Positions 25,393-34,301 are shown, numbered from the stretch's first letter. The stretch: DNA of 64,000 bases from UBA2031 sp037189985 (GCA_037189985.1 JBBCJX010000017.1:1-64000); one strand, 5' to 3'. Notes: generated by a model from the letters alone, not told the origin. Numbers and translations: made by a program.

Positions 25393-26472
25393 ATGCAGAC
25401 CCGCATCACCCGTCTTCTGGGTATCCAGCATCCCTTGTTCTGTCCCGGCATGACCTATGTCTCCAACGCAGAACTTGTAGCCGCGGTCAGCAATGCCGGT
25501 GGCTTGGGGATACTGGCCGTGGGGCATCTCGATGAAGGAGAGACCCGTGCCGAAATCCGACGCGCACGTGCTCTGACGGACAAGCCTTTCGGGGTGGGTG
25601 TTGCGCTCATCATGCCGGGCGCCACACGCAATGCCGAGATCGCCATTGAAGAAAAGGTGTCCGTGATCAATTTTTCCCTGGGCAAGGGCGACTGGATCTG
25701 TGAGCGGGTGCATGCCTATGGCGGCCATGTCATTGCGACGGTGGTGAATGCAAAGCATGCGAAGGCCGCTGAACGGGCAGGTGTTGATGCGCTGCTGGTA
25801 ACGGGGCATGAGGCAGCAGCCCATGGTGGCGATGTGACTTCGCTGGTTCTGGTACCTGCCATCCGCCAGGTGACGCAGCTGCCCATCATTGCCACCGGTG
25901 GCTTCGGTACGGGAGGAGGCCTGGTGGCAGCACTGGCACTGGGGGCAGATGCCGTTGCAATGGGTACCCGCTTTGCGACTTCGCGTGAAAGCCCGGTACA
26001 TGCCGACACCAAAAAACTCATTGTTGAAAAGACAGAGAGCGAGACACTCTATTCTGCCAATTTTGACGGCATGCCTTGCCGGGTGATGAAGACGCCGATT
26101 GCCGAAAAGCGTATGGCCAAGCCATTGACCCTGTGGCGTGCACTCTTCCGTGCACTGGCGGCTGCCCGGGAAAGTGGCCGCCCCCTGACCGGGCTTTTGA
26201 AAGAAGTGATGCAGCAAGGCTTGGTCAATACATTGAAGCTGGCATATTTCGGTGCGGCCACCACAGAAATCCGTCATGCCATCATTGACGGGGATCATGT
26301 CAAGGGTGTGCAACTGATAGGACAGGCGCAGGGACTCATACACGACGTGCCTGACGTCAAAACGATCATTCATCGCGTGCTGGCAGAGGCAGATACGGCT
26401 TTGGCAGATGTGAATGCCCTGGCCGGCAAGCCGGGCGTGACAGCTGGTAAGACAGCAGGAGTGGAAGCATGA
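25393..26472 (+). CDS. Nitronate monooxygenase / enoyl-reductase-like FMN protein
   Basis: About 359 residues from the ATG at 25393 (MQTRITRLLGIQHPLFCPGM). The TIM-barrel FMN family is shown by VSNAGGLGILA, the catalytic-type His in GHEAAAHGGD and the phosphate-binding ATGGFGTGGGL...MGTRF. It could oxidise nitronates or act as an FMN-dependent reductase; annotations in this family are broad. It is the first gene of a three-gene run with a nitroreductase (4-base overlap) and a thioesterase. With the divergent acyl-CoA dehydrogenases this hints at catabolism of an unusual acyl-CoA. Confidence 0.85.
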   Translation: MQTRITRLLGIQHPLFCPGMTYVSNAELVAAVSNAGGLGILAVGHLDEGETRAEIRRARALTDKPFGVGVALIMPGATRNAEIAIEEKVSVINFSLGKGDWICERVHAYGGHVIATVVNAKHAKAAERAGVDALLVTGHEAAAHGGDVTSLVLVPAIRQVTQLPIIATGGFGTGGGLVAALALGADAVAMGTRFATSRESPVHADTKKLIVEKTESETLYSANFDGMPCRVMKTPIAEKRMAKPLTLWRALFRALAAARESGRPLTGLLKEVMQQGLVNTLKLAYFGAATTEIRHAIIDGDHVKGVQLIGQAQGLIHDVPDVKTIIHRVLAEADTALADVNALAGKPGVTAGKTAGVEA

Positions 26473-27029
26473 ATATTGCCGATATCATCCAGACACGTAC
26501 TTCGCAGGCAAAGCTGGTGGCGCCAGCACCTGATGCAGACGTACTGGAAGAGGCTTTTGCCTGTGCCTTGCGGGCGCCGGATCACCGTGTCCTGCGCCCT
26601 TGGCGTTATCTCTTGATCGAAGGTGAGGGTTTGGAAAAACTTGGCCAACTTTTTGTCGATGTCATGCGCAAGGACAATCCCGCACTGGACGAGCAGGAGT
26701 CCGAGCGCTTGCGCAAGATGCCCTTGCGTGCGCCGATGATCGTGGTGGCGATTACATCACATCATGACGATCCCAAGGTTCCCCATGAAGAACAGGTGCT
26801 TTCCACAGGGGCAGGTATCCAGAATTTCCTGCTTGCCCTGCATGCGAGGGGCTTTGGCAGCATGTGGCGCAGTGGGCCACTGGCGGAGCATGCCGGTGTG
26901 AAGGCCGGCCTCGGATTGTCTGCCAATGAAAGTATTGCCGGCTTTTTGTATGTCGGAACAGCCACCAGCGAAGCGCGTAAACCTGCCTTGCTCCCTATTG
27001 GTGACTTTGTCTCCAAGTGGCCGGCGTGA
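26469..27029 (+). CDS. Nitroreductase family protein (YdjA-like)
   Basis: The 186-residue FMN-dependent nitroreductase-fold protein carries RAPDHRVLRPWRYLLIEGEG near the N-terminus and GAGIQNFLLALHARGFGSMW in the middle. These match the small YdjA-type subgroup. It overlaps the preceding gene by ATGA, so the two are translationally coupled. It would use NAD(P)H to reduce an unknown acceptor. Confidence 0.88.
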   Translation: MNIADIIQTRTSQAKLVAPAPDADVLEEAFACALRAPDHRVLRPWRYLLIEGEGLEKLGQLFVDVMRKDNPALDEQESERLRKMPLRAPMIVVAITSHHDDPKVPHEEQVLSTGAGIQNFLLALHARGFGSMWRSGPLAEHAGVKAGLGLSANESIAGFLYVGTATSEARKPALLPIGDFVSKWPA

Positions 27030-27487
27030 GCGCTTTTGAGGCAGCAGCCCAAAGTCTTATTGCCCGGGTGCACAAGGAAATTCCACTGACGCAGGCCATG
27101 CAGCTTGCCCTTGAAAGCCATGATGGAAGTACGCTGAAACTCAAGGTTCCGCTGGCTCCGAACATCAATGACAAGGGAACAGCTTTTGCTGGCAGCATTT
27201 CGGCCTTGGGCAATATCACGGGCTGGAGTCTCTTGATGCTCTGGAGTGCACGTGAGTTTGCGCCATGCCGTGTCGCCATTGCTGATGCCCACTTTTCTTT
27301 CAAGCGGCCACTTCGTAGTGACTTCCATTCAATGGTGAGTTTGCCCTCTGGCGAGGTATGTCGGCAGTTGCTTGAAAGTCTGCAGAAGAAGGGGAGGGGC
27401 AAGGTTGATCTTCATATCAGCCTTGCCGATGCAGAGGGCAAGGCTGTTGTACTTGAGGCTCAGTACGCCGTCTGGCAGGAGAAATGA
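27017..27487 (+). CDS. Thioesterase-like hotdog protein (YiiD C-terminal domain family)
   Basis: Up to 156 residues. The GTG at 27017 overlaps the nitroreductase end by 13 bases; a second GTG at 27026 overlaps its stop by GTGA. NINDKGTAFAGSISALGNITG and VAIADAHFSFKRPLRSD mark the YiiD_C thioesterase family. It probably hydrolyses an acyl thioester in the same pathway as its neighbours. A terminator follows directly. Confidence 0.82.
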   Translation: MAGVSAFEAAAQSLIARVHKEIPLTQAMQLALESHDGSTLKLKVPLAPNINDKGTAFAGSISALGNITGWSLLMLWSAREFAPCRVAIADAHFSFKRPLRSDFHSMVSLPSGEVCRQLLESLQKKGRGKVDLHISLADAEGKAVVLEAQYAVWQEK

Positions 27488-27515
27488 AAAAGACCGGCTT
27501 ATAGCCGGTCTTTTT
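27487..27515 (+). terminator. Rho-independent terminator after the thioesterase gene
   Basis: Arms AAAAAGACCGGCT (27487-27499) and AGCCGGTCTTTTT (27503-27515) with a 3-base loop and a run of seven T. It overlaps the stop codon region and may also serve the minus-strand lipoprotein gene. Confidence 0.85.
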
Positions 27516-27524
27516 TTATACGTA

Positions 27525-27998
27525 TCATGCGCTGCTTGCTGCCGGTTTGGGTGGAGCATGTGCAGCTTGCCTGCAAGCGAGTTCGGCAGCTTTCAGGCTG
27601 GCCCGCAGTTCGGCGACCTTCGTGCTTTCTATTCGGAGTATCGAGTGTTGCTGCTCAACGGCAGAGTGGCTGCCGTGTCCATTGTTTGTGCCTGCATGAA
27701 GTCGTCTGAGCTGACGTTCAGCCTTCTGGCGATTGCTTTCTGCGCGAGCAAGCTCTGCACGTATCACCGAGATGGCTGCACGCTGGCTGTTGTCCGTTTC
27801 GGCTGGATTGTCCTGCGCCAACGCATGCAGGTCTTGGGGTAAGGCATTGTTGCCCGAGCTGGCCAGAAATTGCCCCTCTAGCGAGGGCGCCAGTCGGACC
27901 AGGTTGATTTCGCCCGTTCCCTGATACCGCATCAGCAGTGTTTCGCCACTGCAGCCAGCCAAGAGCAGAGGCAGGGCAATCAGGCAATGTCTTTTCAT
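27525..27998 (-). CDS. Hypothetical lipoprotein with coiled-coil segment
   Basis: The 157-residue protein starts at the ATG at 27998 (MKRHCLIALPLLLAGCSG). LAGC is a clear lipobox, so Cys16 should be lipidated. The second half (about residues 75-145) is rich in Ala, Glu, Arg and Gln with helical periodicity (AELARAESNRQKAERQLRRL, ELRASLKAAELACR). I do not recognise a family. It follows the CecR-like regulator gene by 29 bases on the same strand and may be co-transcribed with it. Confidence 0.6.
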   Translation of the reverse strand: MKRHCLIALPLLLAGCSGETLLMRYQGTGEINLVRLAPSLEGQFLASSGNNALPQDLHALAQDNPAETDNSQRAAISVIRAELARAESNRQKAERQLRRLHAGTNNGHGSHSAVEQQHSILRIESTKVAELRASLKAAELACRQAAHAPPKPAASSA

Positions 27999-28027
27999 GA
28001 TGCAGATTTTCCTTCCTTGCATGACGA

Positions 28028-28684
28028 TCAGGTCGTTTTTCCTGCCGTAAGTCCGGCAAGACTGAACTGCACGATGTGTTCGGCCAATTCGTTTATTTCA
28101 TCTTCCGTGTGCGGAATCTTCACGCCAAGGCGCGTGAGCATGGGTTCGGCCATGCCATAGTGGAAGCATTGGCACACCACGCTGACGCTGAAGCGGTTCA
28201 GTTCGTCGTTGCTGGCTTCCCGGCCCAGCACGGCGCCTACCACCGATTTCATGATGCCGAACTGGTTGTTCACGATTTCCTTGACGAGATAGTCCAGTGC
28301 TTCGGTGGGCTCCACGAATTCCCGTACACATATCTTGAGACGATGGTCTTCATTGGTGGTCAGTACCCGCCGCAGGAGGTTGTGTACCAGCCAGTGCAGG
28401 CGTATGGCCGGGGCCTCATTGCGAACAGCCTCGGTTTCCAGAGGGTAAGTGTCGTTGATTTCCTCGGCCTGCTTCTTGATGACGGCCTGGTAGAGGCCCA
28501 TCTTGCTGCCGAAGTGATAGTTGATGGCGGAGACATTGGCCTTGGCCTTGTCCGCGATGTCACGGGTACGCGCATTTTCGAAGCCGATGCTGGCAAACAG
28601 CGGGGCAGCAGCTTCTATCAGGGCGGCTCGGGTCGCTGCGCTGGAATCTGTACCAACAGATGAAAGGGGGCGAATGCGATACAT
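28028..28684 (-). CDS. TetR-family regulator, CecR-like (DUF1956-type C-terminus)
   Basis: The 218-residue protein starts at the ATG at 28684 with GGAG eight bases upstream. The N-terminal HTH spans about residues 20-64 (LIEAAAPLFASIGFENARTR, NVSAINYHFGSKMGLYQAVI). The C-terminal region (LKICVREFVEPTEALDYLVK, VCQCFHYGMAEPMLTRLG) resembles CecR (YbiH), which controls efflux genes in Escherichia coli. It is divergent from the TetR-adaptor-RND operon, so it may contribute to control of that pump. Confidence 0.87.
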   Translation of the reverse strand: MYRIRPLSSVGTDSSAATRAALIEAAAPLFASIGFENARTRDIADKAKANVSAINYHFGSKMGLYQAVIKKQAEEINDTYPLETEAVRNEAPAIRLHWLVHNLLRRVLTTNEDHRLKICVREFVEPTEALDYLVKEIVNNQFGIMKSVVGAVLGREASNDELNRFSVSVVCQCFHYGMAEPMLTRLGVKIPHTEDEINELAEHIVQFSLAGLTAGKTT

Positions 28685-28805
28685 CAAGGGCTCCTTCCCG
28701 TATCAAGGGCGGGCTGGGTGCTGGAAAAATGTACGATTAAATCGACTGTTTCAATCTATTGATTTGGCTTGCTGCCGGCAAGCAGTGTTTGTGACCGAAT
28801 GGTCA

Positions 28806-28839
28806 ATACCGGCCCGTATGTACACATACTGACCGGTAT
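28806..28839. promoter_or_regulatory. 34-bp palindromic operator before the TetR/RND operon
   Basis: The outer arms ATACCGG and CCGGTAT and the inner arms GTATGT and ACATAC share one centre (28822/28823). In all, 14 of 17 base pairs are symmetrical. The inner part resembles AcrR operators (TACATACATT-like). It lies between the divergent regulators, 38 bases before the preferred TetR start, and is the likely autoregulatory site. Confidence 0.72.
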
Positions 28840-28876
28840 GCTAGAAAGGCGTCACTTTGTCCAAGAACTGCCTTTC

Positions 28877-29680
28877 ATGCGTGAAAAACTGCTGGCTGCG
28901 CTGAGGGAGTCTGCTCGTCTCTCCAGTCCTGAGCTTCCCTCCATAGAGGCAGTGGCCGAACAGGCGGGTGTTACCGTCGCGCAAGTTCGTGAGCATCTGG
29001 GGTCGCCCGACAATTTTCAGGCACTGCTTTCCTGGCAGGCGCCTGCCCATGAAACCCGTGAACGCATCATTGCCAGCGCGGCCCGTGTATTCGGCCGCAA
29101 AGGGTTCCAGCGTGCCTCTCTGGATGCTGTAGCTGCTGATGCCGGCATGACCAAGGGCGCGATCTACTGGCACTTCAAGAGCAAGAACGATCTTTTCTTT
29201 GCCATGCTGGACCAGCGTTTCCGGCGTGATACCGGGCCATTGCAGGGTGATCTCGACGCGCTTATCAGCAGCAAGGGCGATGTTCTTGCCGGTCTTACGC
29301 GCATGTTTTCTGCCGGAGTGCAGCGCTGTGTCGATGATCCTGAATGGGCTCATCTCTATCTGGAGTGCCTGAGCCTGGGCCGGGATGAGGATGTGCGGGA
29401 GCGCCTCTCGGCATTTTATGACCAGGTCTGGAAAGTCTCTGCCGGTTTTACTCAGGAGCTTCAGGTCAACAATCTGATCAACGCGGATATTGATCCCGAG
29501 ATCGCTGCCATTTTCTGGGGTTCCCTGTTTGACGGGCTCGTCCTGGCTTGGCTCATCAAGGGGAATGACCAGTTTGATCTGCAACAGCTTTTACCCCGGA
29601 TTTTCGGCATGGTCTGGCAGGGCATGGCGCCTGCCTCCGTGCCTGATGGCAATTTCGCTGAGGAGAAGAAGAAAACATGA
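28877..29680 (+). CDS. TetR-family repressor of the RND pump, with a second N-terminal HTH-like module
   Basis: About 267 residues from the ATG at 28877; an ATG at 28838 inside the operator is an alternative, and neither has a good Shine-Dalgarno. The canonical TetR HTH is the second module (about residues 61-108: RERIIASAARVFGRKGFQRA, MTKGAIYWHFKSKNDLFFAM). Before it, residues 2-53 carry a degenerate module of the same layout (REKLLAALRESARL, IEAVAEQAGVTVAQVREHLG). The C-terminal half (YLECLSLGRDEDVRERLSAF) is AcrR-like. The stop overlaps the adaptor gene start by ATGA, so the repressor and pump form one operon. Confidence 0.85.
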   Translation: MREKLLAALRESARLSSPELPSIEAVAEQAGVTVAQVREHLGSPDNFQALLSWQAPAHETRERIIASAARVFGRKGFQRASLDAVAADAGMTKGAIYWHFKSKNDLFFAMLDQRFRRDTGPLQGDLDALISSKGDVLAGLTRMFSAGVQRCVDDPEWAHLYLECLSLGRDEDVRERLSAFYDQVWKVSAGFTQELQVNNLINADIDPEIAAIFWGSLFDGLVLAWLIKGNDQFDLQQLLPRIFGMVWQGMAPASVPDGNFAEEKKKT

Positions 29681-30810
29681 AGCGTCCCCCTTCGTTGAAA
29701 AATTCGCTGCGCTATTCCGTGCTGCTGTCTGCCGTCATGGTGGCACTAGGGCTTTCTGCTTGCGGTGAAGGCAAGGCGCCTGATAGTGCAGCATCAGCCG
29801 AAACAGCAGCCTCGCTTGAGCTGGCAAAGGTTGATGTGGTGCAGGTAAAGAAAGCGACCCTTTCCGGTGGGCTACCGGTTTCCGGCACTCTGCAGCCTGT
29901 GTCGCTGACCACTGTGCAGTCCCGCGTGGCTGCGGAAGTGAACGAGGTTCTGGTGAGGGAGGGCATGCGCGTGCAGAAGGGCCAGCTTCTGGCGCATCTT
30001 GGTACCTTGGACCTGAATGCCCGCCTCAAGCAGGCCCAGGCCAGCCTGGCTGCGGCAAAGGTCGAAGCCACGCTGGCACGTGCCCTGGTTGACCGTAATC
30101 GTCAGCTCTACGAGAAGAATTATTTCTCTGAAATCGACTTCCAGAAGAGTGTTGGTGAAGCCGAGGCTCGTGAAGAAAACGTGCGTGCCCAGCAAGCATT
30201 GGTTGACATTGCCCGCAAGGCTGAAGGCGATGCCAGTGTGCGTTCGCCCATCAATGGCATCGTGGCCAAGCGGTATGTCGAGCCGGGCAGCAGCATTGCC
30301 GTGGATGGCCGGCTTTTCGATATTGTGGACCTGACACAAATGGAGTTGTCCGTACCTGTACCTGCCACTGAAATTGCTTTGGTGAAGGTGGGCCAAGCCG
30401 TGGCATTCACGGTGAGTGGCTTTGGTGATCGCAAGTTCGAAGGCAAGGTAGTGCGCATCAACCCCGTTGCGGATGCCGGGACGCGTGCCATCAGCGTCTA
30501 TGTCCGTGTTGAAAATGGCGGGCTTGATCTCAAGGGGGGCATGTTCGCCCGTGGCGAAATATCCGTGGGGGCAAGCGGGGAGGCTTTGACGGTGCCGCTG
30601 GAGGCGCTGCATGCCGGCACGGCCGATGAGCCTTCCTGGGTACTGGTGCTGCGTGATGGAAAGCTGGAAAAGCGCTCGCTGGAAACCGGAAGCCGTGACG
30701 AGCGTAACAACCGGATCGTTGTGAGCTCCGGACTTGAGGATGGCGATATCGTGGTGGTGGCACGATTGACGGAAAAGGCGGTGGGGCAGTCAGCCCGCTT
30801 GAGTGAATGA
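29677..30810 (+). CDS. RND efflux periplasmic adaptor lipoprotein (MFP/HlyD family)
   Basis: The 377-residue adaptor has a signal peptide and lipobox LSAC (Cys29). A barrel-sandwich/lipoyl region holds RVAAEVNEVLVREGMRVQKG and RSPINGIVAKRYVEPGSSIA. A helical hairpin spans about 105-165 (LKQAQASLAAAKVEATLARA), followed by beta-barrel and membrane-proximal domains. It would link the inner-membrane pump to a TolC-like channel that is not encoded in this window. It overlaps the repressor gene by 4 bases. Confidence 0.92.
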   Translation: MKRPPSLKNSLRYSVLLSAVMVALGLSACGEGKAPDSAASAETAASLELAKVDVVQVKKATLSGGLPVSGTLQPVSLTTVQSRVAAEVNEVLVREGMRVQKGQLLAHLGTLDLNARLKQAQASLAAAKVEATLARALVDRNRQLYEKNYFSEIDFQKSVGEAEAREENVRAQQALVDIARKAEGDASVRSPINGIVAKRYVEPGSSIAVDGRLFDIVDLTQMELSVPVPATEIALVKVGQAVAFTVSGFGDRKFEGKVVRINPVADAGTRAISVYVRVENGGLDLKGGMFARGEISVGASGEALTVPLEALHAGTADEPSWVLVLRDGKLEKRSLETGSRDERNNRIVVSSGLEDGDIVVVARLTEKAVGQSARLSE

Positions 30811-30900
30811 GTCCAGAGCGGTCATGAGAACGGGCGCGATGGCTTTGTGAAAATGAAAGTCTTGCGCCGATAAAGATAACGAACCGGAACGATCAGGATC

Positions 30901-33900
30901 ATGTGGCTTACCCGCGTCAGTATCAATAATCCCGTCTTTGCCGCCATGATGATGATGGGGCTAATGGTCTTCGGGCTTTTCGCCTATCGCGACCTGGGTG
31001 TCGAGGAGTTTCCCGACATCAATTTCCCCTTTGTCGTGGTGACAACTCCTTATCCGGGCGCTTCACCTGAAGTGGTGGAGTCGGATGTCACGCGCAAACT
31101 GGAAGACTCCATCAACACGATTGCTGGTGTGAAGCAGGTTTTTTCCTATTCGTTTGAAGGACGCTCGATGGTTTTCATCGAGTTCTTCCTGGATGTTCCG
31201 GTAGCCACGGCCGTACAGGATGTGCGTGACAAGGTGGCAACCGTAAAGGCGGAGTTCCGGGACGAGGTCAAGGACCCCATCATCGAACGCTTCAATCCGT
31301 CTGCCATGCCAGTGCTGTCTTATGCCTTCACTTCGGACACACTGAGCCCGCGTGAAATCTCCACGTATGTTGATCAGCGCATCCGCAAGCGTTTCCAGAC
31401 GGTGACGGGTGTGGGTAAGGTTGACATTATTGGCGCCATCAATCGTGAAATACGTGTGTATGTGAAGCCCGACCAGCTGCGTGCCTACAATGTAGGTGTG
31501 GATCAGGTCGTGAACACGCTACGTGCGGAGAATCAGGAGTTGCCAGCGGGATCGGTCAGCTCTGACCAGTCCGAGCTGATTGTCCAGATCAAGGGGCGCC
31601 TGGAAAAGCCGGCTGATTTCCGTCGCCTGATCGTGGCCCAGCGTGCAGGTGGCCCGGTTTATCTGGAGCAGGTGGCTGATGTCGTGGATGGTGAGCAGGA
31701 GCTTGAGTCCATGGCCTTGGTCAACGGCCGTCGTGCTGTTTCACTCGATGTGGTCAAGACTTCTGATGCCAACACCATCAAAGTGGTGGACGATGCGCGC
31801 GAAGTCGCGGAAGAAGTCAGGAAGTCATTGCCACCCGGCATGGAAATGGTGGTTGTGGCCGATAGCTCCAAGTCCATCCGCAATTCCTTGCAGGACGTAC
31901 AGAAGACACTGATCGAAGGTGCCATCCTCGCTGTTCTCATCGTTTTCCTCTTTCTGGGTTCTTGGCGCTCCACGGTCATTACTGGCCTGACCTTGCCGAT
32001 TGCACTGCTGGGAACGATTGCCGGTGTCTATTTCTTTGGCTTCACCATCAATCTCATGACATTGATGGCCTTGTCTCTTTGTATCGGTCTCCTCGTCGAT
32101 GACGCCATCGTCGTGCGTGAAAATATCGTGCGCCACAATGCCATGGGCAAGAACCATCGGGATTCGGCACTGGATGGCACCAAGGAAATCGGCCTTGCCG
32201 TTCTGGCCACCACCCTGACTATCGTGGCCGTTTTCCTGCCGGTGGCCTTCATGGGTGGCATCATCGGAAAATTCTTCTTTCAGTTCGGTGTGACCGTCGC
32301 CACGGCGGTGTTGTTGTCGATGTTCGTGAGTTTCACCCTGGACCCGATGCTGTCCTCCATCTGGTTCGATCCGGATACGCATGGTCGCAAGAAGACATCC
32401 TGGCTGGGCAGGGGGCTGGACTGGTTCTCAGATCGCCTGGAAAAGCTGGGTGATACCTATGTGGACGTGATCGGCTGGGCCCTGCGCCATCGCCGCATTA
32501 CGCTGGGCATTGCATTTGCGTCATTGGTCGGTGCTTTCATTCTGGCATCACGTATTGGCGGGGAGTTCGTGCCTGAGCCGGATCTTTCCGAGATCAGTGT
32601 TCGTTTTGAAGCAGCATCGGGCTCTGCGCTGGAATATACGGAGCAGAAAGTAGAACAGGTAACGAAGATCATCCGTGAATATCCGGAGGTCATCGCCACT
32701 TATGCCACCATCAACAGCGGCATGGATACCGGCAAGGAGCGGGCGGGTATCCGCGTGACACTCAAGCCCAAGTCCGAGCGTACGATGAGCCAGAAGCAAC
32801 TGGTCATCGAGATACGGAATCGCCTGCAGAAGGTGGCAGGAATCAAGATCACATCGGTGGCTGCCGCTGCCGAGTCCGTGAATGGCGGGCAAAAACCCAT
32901 CATTCTTTCCGTGCAGGGGCCTGATCTTGATGTGCTGCAGAAAATATCGGACGAGATGGTGGAAGGAATGCAGAAGATTCCCGGGCTTGTCGATGTCCGT
33001 ACTTCATTGACCGACCCCAAGCCGACGCTGGCAGTGGATGTTGATCGTGATCAGGCGGCCAGTCTTGGCTTGTCGGTCGCACAGATAGGCATTGCCTTGC
33101 GTCCCTTGCTGGCGGGTGACGATGTCACGACCTGGCAGGATGCACAGGGTGAGAACTACGACGTTACCGTGCAGTTGCCGCGTGCAGAGCGCTATCGTGC
33201 TTCTGATCTTGGCAGCATCTATCTTGCCAGTGCCTATACGGATGCGAGTGGAGCACCGAACATGGTGCCGCTGACGCAGGTGGCGGCAATCACGGAGACA
33301 ACGGGTGCTTCTCAGATCAACCGTCGCAACCTTTTCCGTGAAGTGATGATTGATGCCAATGTGAGCGGGCGTCCTGCCGGTGATATTGGTGCAGACATCA
33401 AGCGCTTGCAGGATTCCATGAAGTTGCCGCCGGGCTATCGTTTCCAGACTGAAGGCTCCAACAAGGACATGGAGGAGTCCATTGGCTATGCCGTCACGGC
33501 ATTGATGATGGCGGTGATTTTCATCTACATGGTGCTGGGATCCCAGTTCAACAGCTTCATCCTGCCGATTTCCATCATGACTTCCTTGCCTTTGTCACTG
33601 ATCGGCGTGCTGCTGGCCCTGTTTGCCTTTGGCAGCACATTGAATATTTTCTCCATCATCGGTGTGATCATGTTGATGGGGCTGGTGACCAAGAATGCCA
33701 TTCTGCTGGTGGACTTCATCAAGGTGGCCGTGGCGAATGGCGAGGAACGAACTGCGGCCATCAAGAATGCGGGCCGTACGCGTTTGCGTCCCATCCTGAT
33801 GACGACTGCCGCCATGATCATGGGCATGGTGCCTCTGGCAATGGGGCTGGGTGACGGTGCCGAGCAGCGTGCGCCCATGGCTCATGCCATCATTGGTGGA

Positions 33901-34020
33901 TTGATCACGTCGACGCTGCTGACCCTGATCGTGGTGCCTGTGGTTTACACCTATCTGGACGATATCCGCATGATTGTCGGTCGCTGGTTCAAGGGCCGGG
34001 AGGGAGAGAGCAAATCCTGA
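30901..34020 (+). CDS. RND efflux pump inner-membrane transporter (HAE1/AcrB-like)
   Basis: The 1039-residue transporter begins MWLTRVSINNPVFAAMMMMG and has the usual twelve-helix layout with two large periplasmic loops. FPFVVVTTPYPGASPEVVES is an early family motif. LCIGLLVDDAIVVRENI in TM4 carries the paired Asp residues of the proton relay. GLVTKNAILLVDFI is the matching segment of the second half. It likely exports drugs, lipophiles or organic acids by proton antiport. It lies 90 bases downstream of the adaptor gene and ends at a strong terminator. Confidence 0.93.
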   Translation: MWLTRVSINNPVFAAMMMMGLMVFGLFAYRDLGVEEFPDINFPFVVVTTPYPGASPEVVESDVTRKLEDSINTIAGVKQVFSYSFEGRSMVFIEFFLDVPVATAVQDVRDKVATVKAEFRDEVKDPIIERFNPSAMPVLSYAFTSDTLSPREISTYVDQRIRKRFQTVTGVGKVDIIGAINREIRVYVKPDQLRAYNVGVDQVVNTLRAENQELPAGSVSSDQSELIVQIKGRLEKPADFRRLIVAQRAGGPVYLEQVADVVDGEQELESMALVNGRRAVSLDVVKTSDANTIKVVDDAREVAEEVRKSLPPGMEMVVVADSSKSIRNSLQDVQKTLIEGAILAVLIVFLFLGSWRSTVITGLTLPIALLGTIAGVYFFGFTINLMTLMALSLCIGLLVDDAIVVRENIVRHNAMGKNHRDSALDGTKEIGLAVLATTLTIVAVFLPVAFMGGIIGKFFFQFGVTVATAVLLSMFVSFTLDPMLSSIWFDPDTHGRKKTSWLGRGLDWFSDRLEKLGDTYVDVIGWALRHRRITLGIAFASLVGAFILASRIGGEFVPEPDLSEISVRFEAASGSALEYTEQKVEQVTKIIREYPEVIATYATINSGMDTGKERAGIRVTLKPKSERTMSQKQLVIEIRNRLQKVAGIKITSVAAAAESVNGGQKPIILSVQGPDLDVLQKISDEMVEGMQKIPGLVDVRTSLTDPKPTLAVDVDRDQAASLGLSVAQIGIALRPLLAGDDVTTWQDAQGENYDVTVQLPRAERYRASDLGSIYLASAYTDASGAPNMVPLTQVAAITETTGASQINRRNLFREVMIDANVSGRPAGDIGADIKRLQDSMKLPPGYRFQTEGSNKDMEESIGYAVTALMMAVIFIYMVLGSQFNSFILPISIMTSLPLSLIGVLLALFAFGSTLNIFSIIGVIMLMGLVTKNAILLVDFIKVAVANGEERTAAIKNAGRTRLRPILMTTAAMIMGMVPLAMGLGDGAEQRAPMAHAIIGGLITSTLLTLIVVPVVYTYLDDIRMIVGRWFKGREGESKS

Positions 34021-34040
34021 CAGGCTTCTGTACGAGGGCA

Positions 34041-34074
34041 AAAAAAATCCCCCGGATTTGCGGGGGATTTTTTT
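34041..34074 (+). terminator. Terminator of the RND operon
   Basis: Arms AAAAAAATCCCCC (34041-34053) and GGGGGATTTTTTT (34062-34074) with an 8-base loop, 20 bases after the pump gene stop. Confidence 0.9.
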
Positions 34075-34130
34075 GACGCCGTATCGATTGCAGTGCTATC
34101 TGCAACGGTGTTGCCAGTCAGCAGCTACGA

Positions 34131-34301
34131 TCAGGCAGCCTTGCCGGGGAATTGCCAGAGCTTCATGAGCTCATCGCAGGCCTGCACGATCATCTCTTCC
34201 GTAATGGGGATTTCGCGCCCCTGCTCATCCAGCAATGCGGCCGCCTGAAACGGATTGCCCTGAAGCAATGCGGAGGACAGGTTGTCATTGGCTTGCATCA
34301 T
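34131..34301 (-). CDS. PA1571-like small protein
   Basis: This 56-residue gene lies on the minus strand of an otherwise empty 436-base gap. It starts MMQANDNLSS (ATG at 34301 or 34298) behind an AGGTGA Shine-Dalgarno. The core DEQGREIPITEEMIVQACDE matches the small PA1571 family of gammaproteobacteria as I remember it. The family typically has a variable N-terminus and a conserved GREVPITE-x-MI-x-A motif. The function is unknown. The remaining 34302-34456 stretch shows only possible promoter sequence. Confidence 0.75.
   Translation of the reverse strand: MMQANDNLSSALLQGNPFQAAALLDEQGREIPITEEMIVQACDELMKLWQFPGKAA

Noticed and set aside
25141..26373. 410-codon open frame antisense to the nitronate monooxygenase-like gene
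   Set aside because: His/Cys-rich low-complexity composition and no recognisable motif. The plus-strand gene has clear FMN-site motifs.
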